Of a DNA stretch of 5,363 bases, positions 1 to 5,245 are shown in pieces (the stretch's first letter is position 1; the number at the start of each line of letters is the position of its first letter). Under the pieces are notes generated by a model that ran no database searches, was not told the DNA's origin, and worked only from the letters and a program-made list of their open reading frames with translations. A program made the position numbers and the translations under genes. Origin of the DNA: Bacillota bacterium (GTDB lineage Bacteria; Bacillota; Dethiobacteria; Dethiobacterales; Dethiobacteraceae); contig DUUE01000072.1 in NCBI GenBank assembly GCA_012841735.1, positions 1 through 5,363 of the forward strand. Reading direction: 5' to 3'.

Positions 1-45
1 AGGACACTGCTTGTTTACTGAAGCTGCCGACAGGTATAGAACCTG

Positions 46-87
46 AAAAAAAGCAGCCCGGGACAACAATCCCGGCGCTGCTTTTTT
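46..87 (-). terminator. Rho-independent terminator after the aminomutase gene
   Basis: Read on the minus strand, a long hairpin begins 8 nt after the aminomutase stop codon. The stem is AAAAAAGCAGC plus CCGGGA, paired with TCCCGG plus GCTGCTTTTTT. It has one bulged base in the 5' arm and a 6-nt loop (TTGTTG), and a run of seven T follows. Because an A-run lies on the other side, the structure could also stop plus-strand transcription entering from beyond position 1. Confidence 0.9.
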
Positions 88-95
88 AACTGCGG

Positions 96-1337
96 CTATT
101 CATGGTTGTCATAATCCAAAATACGGTTTTCCCACGTTCGGATTCTCACTTTGTCTTTATCCATGGAGACCAGGTATGCAGGCAGCATGGGTATCTTGCC
201 GTAGCCGCCCGGGGCATTGATAATATAAGTGGGAATGGCAAGCCCGGAAGTAAAACCCCGTAATTTTTCCATAATCTCAATCCCCACTTCTACCCGGGTA
301 CGGAAATGCGCCGTTCCTTTGACGGCCTTGGCATGGAAAATATAATACGGCCGGATTAACACCTTCAGCAAATATTGATTAAGCTTTTTCATCACGTGGG
401 CGTCGTCATTCACACCGGCCAGCAACACCGCCTGGTTGCCCAGGGCTACACCCGCCCGGCTTAATTTTTTGCATGCCTGCTCCACTTCCGGAGTAATTTC
501 CAGGGGATGATTAAACTGGGTGTTAACATAAACAGGGAAGTGTTTCTCCAGCACGTTGCATAAACTGTCAGTCACCCTCATGGGCAGTGTTGCCAGCGTC
601 CTTGTACCCAGGCGCTTGATTTCCACATGTTCTATCCTGTCCAGTTCCGTCAGCAGCCAGTCTATCTGTTCATCACTCAGCATAAAGGCATCCCCGCCTG
701 TAAGCAGAACATCCCTGATTTCGTCATGTTCCCGGATATAATCCAGGGCCGCCTGCAGGTCAGACTGTGACGTGATGTGATCGGCTTTGTTAATATTGCG
801 CCTGCGCTGGCAGTGCCGGCAATACATGGCACACTGGTTTGTTACATTAATCGTCAGCCGGTCCGGATAACGATGCGTAATGGCAGGAGCAGGGGAAGTC
901 AGCTCCTCCGCCATGGGATCCTCCGTGCCCTCACTATCCATAAGCTCCGGCAATGCCGGCAGGGACTGGCGCATGATGGGGCAGTCCGGGTTTTCCGGGT
1001 CCATCAGGCTTAAAAAATACGGTGATACAGCCCAGCGGTAAACTTCTCCCACTTGACGAATTTCTTCCACTTTTTCCGGCGGCAAAGCAAGCAGTGCCGC
1101 CAATGTCTCAACGTCTTCTATCCTGGATCTGACTTGCCAGTGCCAGTCATACCATTCCCTGTCGCCTGCCCGGAAATACTCTTTTATCTTTTCCTGACGG
1201 CTGAGAATTTTCTCCCACTGCGAAAAACCATCCGGTATCAGCGGCCTGACATGGAGATAATCCTCAATGCGCGCCTTAAGTTCTGCAGCCCGCTTTGCAG
1301 CCAGTTTCCTTTTTTGCTCCCCGTCGTCGTAATACAT
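96..1337 (-). CDS. eam: Glutamate 2,3-aminomutase (radical SAM, PLP-dependent, KamA family)
   Basis: A 413-aa cytosolic enzyme predicted to interconvert L-glutamate and beta-glutamate using S-adenosylmethionine, a [4Fe-4S] cluster and pyridoxal phosphate. The radical-SAM motif CAMYCRHC gives cluster ligands C169, C173 and C176, followed by the Arg-rich stretch typical of the family and TGGD at 213-216. The PLP lysine is K381 in APGGYGK. In lysine 2,3-aminomutase two aspartates (D293 and D330 of the Clostridium subterminale enzyme) bind the lysine side-chain amine. Here the aligned residues, with the same 37-residue spacing, are K337 (FHAKAVKG) and N374 (IINAPGG), the substitution reported for glutamate 2,3-aminomutase. 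The C-terminal zinc-binding cysteines of lysine aminomutase are absent; the protein ends soon after the PLP region. ATG at 1337 is chosen because AGGAAAGGGG lies 7 nt upstream. The frame stays open to a GTG at 1403, but that start lacks a convincing RBS. The family is certain; glutamate specificity is inferred from two residues. Beta-glutamate is a known compatible solute, so osmoprotection is one possible role. Confidence 0.88.
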   Translation of the reverse strand: MYYDDGEQKRKLAAKRAAELKARIEDYLHVRPLIPDGFSQWEKILSRQEKIKEYFRAGDREWYDWHWQVRSRIEDVETLAALLALPPEKVEEIRQVGEVYRWAVSPYFLSLMDPENPDCPIMRQSLPALPELMDSEGTEDPMAEELTSPAPAITHRYPDRLTINVTNQCAMYCRHCQRRRNINKADHITSQSDLQAALDYIREHDEIRDVLLTGGDAFMLSDEQIDWLLTELDRIEHVEIKRLGTRTLATLPMRVTDSLCNVLEKHFPVYVNTQFNHPLEITPEVEQACKKLSRAGVALGNQAVLLAGVNDDAHVMKKLNQYLLKVLIRPYYIFHAKAVKGTAHFRTRVEVGIEIMEKLRGFTSGLAIPTYIINAPGGYGKIPMLPAYLVSMDKDKVRIRTWENRILDYDNHE

Positions 1338-1344
1338 AAAAAAG

Positions 1345-1354
1345 CCCCTTTCCT
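1345..1354 (-). promoter_or_regulatory. RBS deciding the aminomutase start
   Basis: The minus strand reads AGGAAAGGGG followed by CTTTTTT and the ATG at 1337, a good spacing of 7 nt. This supports the 413-aa form over the 435-aa extension from GTG 1403. Part of this RBS (AAGGG, 1346-1350) could pair with CCCTT (1360-1364) just upstream across a 9-nt loop, a short stem that might modulate translation; this is weak evidence. Confidence 0.75.
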
Positions 1355-1433
1355 GGTATAAGGGCGGAAATGCATTAACGTAGAATGCGCTGCAATCTGC
1401 CACTTACATACTGTTGTCCGTCTTGTCATCCTC

Positions 1434-1439
1434 ATTATA
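1434..1439 (-). promoter_or_regulatory. Possible -10 box of the aminomutase promoter
   Basis: A perfect TATAAT hexamer lies on the minus strand about 95 nt upstream of the ATG at 1337, downstream of the activase-operon terminator. No good -35 is visible at 16-18 bp; the 17-bp position reads GCACGA. A perfect 10-bp palindrome, AACAATTGTT (1446-1455), sits just upstream and could be an operator or activator site. The -10 match is clear, but promoter function is inferred. Confidence 0.4.
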
Positions 1440-1540
1440 TCCTGCAACAATTGTTTTCGTGCTTGGCTGCGTGAATCCCTGCCGGACTCCGGAAGCATAT
1501 TTTACCGTTTATCAGGCAGCTTACAAAGTGTGTGGCACAG

Positions 1541-1564
1541 AAAAAAGGGACACCAGTGTGTCCC
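1541..1564 (-). terminator. Rho-independent terminator of the archerase operon
   Basis: On the minus strand the perfect 7-bp stem GGGACAC / GTGTCCC encloses the tetraloop ACTG and is followed directly by six T. It starts two bases after the stop codon of the archerase gene. It separates the three-gene operon from the downstream aminomutase gene, so the latter probably needs its own promoter. Confidence 0.9.
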
Positions 1565-1566
1565 GG

Positions 1567-2535
1567 CTAACCTGTTTTCTGCAGAGTATCCCATTTGCCG
1601 CAGCGTCCGCCCCAGCGCGCCAGTATCTCGCCGTTTACCGAGATATTGACGATTTCGCAAAGGTTGGGACAACCGTGACATTCAAAGCTGGAAGCCTGAT
1701 ACTCCATGTCTGAAATGGCAAAACCGCGAAACCGGGTTTTTCCTTTTCCCCTTGTTGCTGATTTGGCCAGGAGCGCAGCACCGATAGCTCCCATCACGCT
1801 AAAATATTCCGGCACAAAAACTTCAACTCCCAGGGCCTTTTCAAAGGCTGCGCGGATTCCTACATTGGCTGCCACCCCGCCCTGGAACACAACCGGCGGC
1901 AGAATCTCTTTGCCTTTGCCCACATTATTCAGGTAGTTTCTTACCAGGGCATCACACAGCCCGGCGATGATATCCTGCACCGGATGGCCCATTTGCTGCT
2001 TATGAATCATATCCGATTCGGCAAAGACGGAGCAGCGGCCGGCTATTCTCACCGGAGCCTTGCTTTCCAGCGCCAACTCACCGAACTGCTCAATGGGTAT
2101 ATTCAGGCGTGCGGCCTGGTGATCCAGGAAAGAACCCGTTCCCGCCGCACACACTGTATTCATGGCAAAGTCCACCACAATACCGTCGCGGAGCAAAATT
2201 ATTTTTGAATCCTGGCCGCCGATCTCCAGCACAGTCTGGACATCCGGAACTATCTGGGAGGCGGCGACGGCATGAGCAGTAATTTCATTTTTTACTGTAT
2301 CAGCACCCACAATTACACCTGTCAGTGTCCTTGCACTGCCGGTAGCACCCACGCCGCAAATGTCAATATTTTGACCGCTGATTGCTTCTTCCACCTGCCG
2401 CATACCTTCCTGGACAACCTGAATCGGCTGGCCGCGTGTCCGCAGGTAGACATCAACCAGCACATTACAGTCATCATCAATCACAACCAGGTTGGTACTG
2501 ACTGAACCCACATCTATTCCCAAATAACCTCGCAA
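1567..2535 (-). CDS. Acyl-CoA dehydratase activase (HgdC/BadF-type archerase) with Cys4 tail
   Basis: A 322-aa ATPase of the ASKHA fold (BadF/BadG/BcrA/HgdC family). Known members are homodimers with one shared [4Fe-4S] cluster that use ATP to push electrons at very low potential into a partner iron-sulfur protein. Seen here: the phosphate loop GIDVGS (6-11), GVGATGS (61-67), EIGGQDSK (104-111), cluster cysteines C129 (CAAGTGSFLD) and C168 (GRCSVFAESDM), QGGVAANVG (218-226) and MGAIGAAL (248-255). Ordinary HgdC-like activases end soon after the last motif. This one continues about 60 residues into a tail with C286, C289, C293 and C312 (ECHGCPNLC, then GGRCGKW), suited to a second metal site. 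From memory, a similar segment follows the second ATPase domain of long fused CoA-enzyme activases. The start is TTG, set directly against the TAG stop of the previous gene, with AGGAGG 8 nt upstream, so translation is probably coupled. No dehydratase subunit genes lie nearby, so the electron acceptor is inferred to be the two upstream gene products. Confidence 0.92.
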   Translation of the reverse strand: MRGYLGIDVGSVSTNLVVIDDDCNVLVDVYLRTRGQPIQVVQEGMRQVEEAISGQNIDICGVGATGSARTLTGVIVGADTVKNEITAHAVAASQIVPDVQTVLEIGGQDSKIILLRDGIVVDFAMNTVCAAGTGSFLDHQAARLNIPIEQFGELALESKAPVRIAGRCSVFAESDMIHKQQMGHPVQDIIAGLCDALVRNYLNNVGKGKEILPPVVFQGGVAANVGIRAAFEKALGVEVFVPEYFSVMGAIGAALLAKSATRGKGKTRFRGFAISDMEYQASSFECHGCPNLCEIVNISVNGEILARWGGRCGKWDTLQKTG

Positions 2536-3612
2536 CTAACTCGCCTCCTGCTTTCTGCGCTTCTGCCTTAACAAATCCAAGAAAGCTTCCAGGCGCGTTT
2601 CAATCCCTGCCTGGCCGGTCTGTTCATCCAAAAAAAGCGTCATGACCGGAATACCCTTTGCCCTGCTGACTGCGGGCATAATGCTTTTTGCCACAATCTC
2701 CGGAATGCAGGTGAAAGGCGCCAGCTGGATCACACCGTCAAAATTATTATCCGCATAACGGACCACTTCTCCCACGCTGTTCTGGCCATGCCCGCCTATC
2801 ATCTGGTTTAAAAACGGCACTGCAGCAGCCCGGATGTCTTTTTCACCGTGAGCCAGCGCGTTATCACGTGTCCAGTTTGTCAGAAAAATGGAACGGTGCA
2901 CATAGACGCCCATTTCACCGAGCAGACGTTCAATGTCATGATTGGCGAACGGCTCCAGCACAACATAGATTTCACCAATCAGGCCTACACGCAACGGCTC
3001 ATAATTATGATCAGCCGGGAGGCTGCGCATTGCCTCCAGGGCGGCGTCGCGCGCGGCTTTAACTTCTTGCACTGAATCAGCCCTGCGAATAGCTTCCAGC
3101 CCCTCATTATAAACACGGTTCAGTTGTTTTTTCGGAATCACAAGGGGGCGGAGCTTATGCAGTGTTTCTTCCAGATCATCCAGTGCCTGCAGCTTGGCCC
3201 AGGCGACCCGGAACACCCGCACCAGGTTCACATATCCTGTCGGTTTTACCAGGCGATGGACTTTCCTGATGAAATCCAAAGGTTCCACCAGGGGTGGCTC
3301 GATGATAATCATATCGACCGGATAACCCAAATCATGCAAGATGCGTTTGTGCAGCTCGCCGTAATAACCGGCTCGGCACGGGCCGCAGCCGCCGGATGAA
3401 ATCAGCACTTCAGCTCCCATTTCCACCACTTCCAGATAAGTGCCCATGACTATTTTAAAAGGCAGGCAGGCAAATTCGGGAGAATACTGTACACCCAGCG
3501 ACAATGTTTTTTTAGAAGGAACGGGCGGGTAAACAACCTCGTGTCCCAGCTTTTCCAGCAGGTAGCTGACGACTATATGCGATGTCCCCATATAAGGAAA
3601 AGAGATCTTCAT
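2536..3612 (-). CDS. HgdB-like / CoA-protein-activase-type iron-sulfur protein
   Basis: A 358-aa soluble protein resembling the 2-hydroxyacyl-CoA dehydratase (HgdB) and 'CoA protein activase' proteins of anaerobes. Candidate cluster ligands are C49 (ACLPFK), C76 and C79 (GGCGPCRAGYY) and C302 (FTCIPE), its only four cysteines; all lie in motifs. The two halves look like Rossmann-type lobes (about 1-130 and 205-350) joined by a charged helical linker (about 140-200). The C-terminal lobe parallels that of the upstream protein: DGVIQLAPF, then LDEQTGQAG, then TRLEAFLDL. It is therefore a diverged paralogue rather than an unrelated partner. Its ATG overlaps the upstream stop by one base (TAATG), with a GAAAGGGATGG-type RBS inside the upstream gene. 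It lies between the paralogue and the archerase in one operon. I infer it is half of a heterodimer that receives electrons from the archerase, like HgdA/HgdB. The substrate is unknown, and a double-cubane-type cluster is conceivable but not shown. Confidence 0.82.
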   Translation of the reverse strand: MKISFPYMGTSHIVVSYLLEKLGHEVVYPPVPSKKTLSLGVQYSPEFACLPFKIVMGTYLEVVEMGAEVLISSGGCGPCRAGYYGELHKRILHDLGYPVDMIIIEPPLVEPLDFIRKVHRLVKPTGYVNLVRVFRVAWAKLQALDDLEETLHKLRPLVIPKKQLNRVYNEGLEAIRRADSVQEVKAARDAALEAMRSLPADHNYEPLRVGLIGEIYVVLEPFANHDIERLLGEMGVYVHRSIFLTNWTRDNALAHGEKDIRAAAVPFLNQMIGGHGQNSVGEVVRYADNNFDGVIQLAPFTCIPEIVAKSIMPAVSRAKGIPVMTLFLDEQTGQAGIETRLEAFLDLLRQKRRKQEAS

Positions 3613-4589
3613 TATGCCATCCCTTTCTTCCGCCTGATTAAATCTACAAACGCTTCCACCCGTGTAGCCACGCCGGCTTCGCCTGTATGTTCATCAATAG
3701 TAACGGTCAGAAAGGGAATTTTACGCGGGCTGTGCTTTGTTTCCAGTTCCACAAGTTTATTCGTCATCGCGTCGGGTCCGCAGCCAAAAGCAGTTACATG
3801 AATAACGCCGTCCACATTCTGTTTTTGCAGGAAATACATGCACGACCAGACTACACGGTTACTATAATACCAGAAAAGGTTTTTGGGCAGTTTTTTGCTC
3901 ATGCGCCACAATTCCCGCTCCGGCACCATTTCCGGGGTAACCACAGTCACACCGTATAACTTTAATTTCTCCAGCAGTCCCACACTGATATAATTATCGT
4001 ACAAAGCATACGGGTAACCCAACACAGCCAACCTGATGGCAGACTCGTCCTCTCCCGGCCGGTACTCATACCCCGCATCAAGACAGCCAAAAGCTTCCTG
4101 CGGTGTTAAACCATGCAATAATAGTTTCCGGTAACGGGAAAAATTATACCTTGCCCGCCAGATTGCCCGGATAATCCTGATTTTATTGGCGGTAAAGCGC
4201 TGCCCGATCCGGTATAAAAACCGGTAGAGCTCCATTTTTCCTTTTTTCAGGTCCAGGCGGGAATCAATAATTTCCGGCAGGCCGCTGACAGAACAGCGGA
4301 CCATGTCCGGCAGGCCAAGGAATTTGGGGCACAGTGTATGTTTGCCATCGAGGGATACAAGACGCGGCATAAAGAGGATGTCCACTTTATCTTTAAGCGC
4401 CGCCACGTGGCCGTGAAACAATTTAATAGGTACACAGGCATCATTGACCGTTTCTCTGACACCTTCATCAAGCAAAGCTTTGTTTGATTCCGGCGACACC
4501 ACTACATCTACCCCAAGTCCTTCAAAAAATGGTTTCCACAGCGGGTACAGCGTAAAAAACGATAATGTTCTCGGGATGCCGACTCGCAC
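3612..4589 (-). CDS. DUF2229-type acyl-CoA dehydratase activase-related protein
   Basis: A 325-aa protein, first gene of the operon. The N-terminus (RVGIPRTLSFFTLYP, then FFEGLGVDVVVSPESNK) matches my recollection of the DUF2229 domain, usually found inside very long fused CoA-substrate-specific enzyme activases; here it is free-standing. Cysteines in motif contexts are C52 (ACVPIK), C87 (TLCPKF) and C270 (AFGCGPD); C99, C169 and C250 lie in less obvious contexts. The C-terminus (DGVIHVTAFGCGPD, TIDEHTGEAG, TRVEAFVDL) is clearly paralogous to the next gene product. A basic, arginine-rich linker spans about 115-160. The start is GTG with AAGGTGG a few bases upstream and a purine-rich GAGAGGAGAG before it. 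The stop shares one base with the next gene's ATG. Predicted role, by inference: structural partner of the HgdB-like protein in an iron-sulfur heterodimer fed by the archerase. No enzymatic activity can be assigned. Confidence 0.82.
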   Translation of the reverse strand: MRVGIPRTLSFFTLYPLWKPFFEGLGVDVVVSPESNKALLDEGVRETVNDACVPIKLFHGHVAALKDKVDILFMPRLVSLDGKHTLCPKFLGLPDMVRCSVSGLPEIIDSRLDLKKGKMELYRFLYRIGQRFTANKIRIIRAIWRARYNFSRYRKLLLHGLTPQEAFGCLDAGYEYRPGEDESAIRLAVLGYPYALYDNYISVGLLEKLKLYGVTVVTPEMVPERELWRMSKKLPKNLFWYYSNRVVWSCMYFLQKQNVDGVIHVTAFGCGPDAMTNKLVELETKHSPRKIPFLTVTIDEHTGEAGVATRVEAFVDLIRRKKGMA

Positions 4590-4636
4590 CGCGCCACCTT
4601 CTCTCCTCTCTCATAAGTAAAAAAAAACACTTCTGC

Positions 4637-4665
4637 CCGTTATGTTTTATTCGCGAAATAGTCAA
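4637..4665 (-). promoter_or_regulatory. Weak candidate promoter of the archerase operon
   Basis: On the minus strand TTGACT (4660-4665) is followed after 17 bp by TAACGG (4637-4642), a good -35 but a poor -10. A perfect 8-bp palindrome, TTCGCGAA (4650-4657), lies in the spacer and might bind a regulator. The preceding gene ends at a terminator at 4740-4765, so a promoter is expected somewhere in the 150-bp gap before the GTG at 4589. I see no better candidate there and no recognisable riboswitch. Confidence 0.3.
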
Positions 4666-4739
4666 ATATTCCTGCACAGTGATCTTAACCACAAGCCGTT
4701 CAGCAAGACTCAGGCAACACAAAATTTCTTCTTGCAGAC

Positions 4740-4765
4740 AAAAAATCCTCCGCCCAAGCGGAGGA
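4740..4765 (-). terminator. Rho-independent terminator of the small membrane-protein gene
   Basis: The minus strand shows a perfect 8-bp stem, TCCTCCGC / GCGGAGGA, with the loop TTGG and a following run of six T. It begins 8 nt after the TAA stop of the small gene. Its placement supports that the small reading frame is a real gene and that the operon downstream is transcribed separately. Confidence 0.9.
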
Positions 4766-4773
4766 GTTATCTC

Positions 4774-4932
4774 TTAGTTATCGCGCGGCCAGACACAAAA
4801 ACCGGCCTTTTCTTCGGCTTCTTTTCTGTTGATACGTCTGGCTGTGTCCTGTGAAATAATTAAACGCATAATCCAGGAGACACCCAGAAAAACAGCTAAA
4901 ATAATAACATAACGAGCCAGATCTTCCATCAT
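4774..4932 (-). CDS. Small single-span membrane protein, unknown function
   Basis: Not recognised. The product is 52 aa from ATG 4932 or 51 aa from the adjacent ATG 4929. A hydrophobic helix spans about residues 8-26 (YVIILAVFLGVSWIM and on), followed by a charged tail rich in Arg, Lys and Glu (about 29-43) and an end carrying one cysteine (GFCVWPRDN). By the positive-inside rule the N-terminus would be outside and the basic tail cytoplasmic. The frame is open further upstream, but those longer versions (80 aa here, 83 aa in another frame) would start in or above the promoter at 4988-5016, so they cannot be the product of that promoter. The RBS AGGAAAGGGGTGG lies directly before the tandem ATGs. 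Promoter, RBS, transmembrane segment and terminator together make this a convincing gene despite its length; it appears monocistronic. Confidence 0.78.
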   Translation of the reverse strand: MMEDLARYVIILAVFLGVSWIMRLIISQDTARRINRKEAEEKAGFCVWPRDN

Positions 4933-4938
4933 CCCACC

Positions 4939-4972
4939 CCTTTCCTGCGAGGCATCCGGCAACCGGGAAAGG
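4939..4972 (-). promoter_or_regulatory. Leader inverted repeat that could mask the RBS
   Basis: In the minus-strand leader, CCTTTCC (4966-4972) is perfectly complementary to GGAAAGG (4939-4945), which is the core of the small gene's ribosome binding site. The loop is 20 nt. Both arms lie downstream of the predicted transcription start near 4981, so the hairpin could form in the mRNA and reduce translation. A 7-bp match to a purine-rich RBS may also be chance. Confidence 0.35.
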
Positions 4973-4987
4973 CAATTTCTTACTTTC

Positions 4988-5016
4988 AGTATATGTGCCG
5001 TCGATTGAATTGTCAA
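4988..5016 (-). promoter_or_regulatory. Sigma-A-type promoter of the small membrane-protein gene
   Basis: On the minus strand a perfect -35 TTGACA (5011-5016) is followed by exactly 17 bp and the -10 TATACT (4988-4993). Transcription would start near 4981, giving a leader of about 50 nt before the ATG at 4932. This is the strongest promoter in the window and suggests substantial constitutive expression. Confidence 0.85.
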
Positions 5017-5183
5017 TAAATTTAGACAAGTTACTTTTTTAACTTAAGCTTTTGTTTATGATTTCCCTGATGCCCTGTCTCTGCTTAATCTGTTTTACCA
5101 CATAATACCTGAACTAAACGGGTAGTTAGTGTAAAGTTATTGTAGGGGTTTTTTGGAGGAATCGACCTTCAAAAAATAGAAGA

Positions 5184-5245
5184 AAGACTTCACCGTTCCA
5201 GCACGGACGGGCAACTAAAAAATAGCCACTCAGAGGTGAAGTCTT
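5184..5245 (+). repeat. 11-bp inverted repeat enclosing the transposase RBS
   Basis: AAGACTTCACC (5184-5194) is the perfect reverse complement of GGTGAAGTCTT (5235-5245). The right arm contains the RBS and ends at the base before the ATG at 5246. The 40-nt interior has no other evident structure. An mRNA containing both arms would bury the ribosome binding site. This fits the known strategy by which several insertion sequences avoid being translated from read-through transcripts of neighbouring genes. Confidence 0.7.

Noticed and set aside
556..1361. Plus-strand open frames opposite the aminomutase gene
   Set aside because: They are antisense to a clearly conserved radical SAM enzyme, lack domain character and lack good RBSs.
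1338..1403. 22-codon N-terminal extension of the aminomutase from a GTG at 1403
   Set aside because: The GTG has no convincing RBS, while the internal ATG at 1337 has AGGAAAGGGG at ideal spacing; the extension does not resemble the family's N-terminus as I know it.
1984..3801. Plus-strand open frames opposite the three archerase-operon genes
   Set aside because: All lie antisense to conserved coding sequence with compositions expected of shadow frames.
4522..4722. Minus-strand 66-codon frame overlapping the start of the DUF2229-type gene
   Set aside because: It overlaps the well-supported gene in another frame, covers the candidate promoter region and shows no recognisable domain or good RBS.
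4778..5029. 83-codon minus-strand frame overlapping the microprotein
   Set aside because: It starts upstream of the -35 box and uses a different frame from the one preceded by the RBS; it reads as a shadow.
5028..5045. AAGTTA / TAACTT inverted repeat as a terminator or operator
   Set aside because: Only 6 AT-rich pairs with a T-rich loop; too weak to call.
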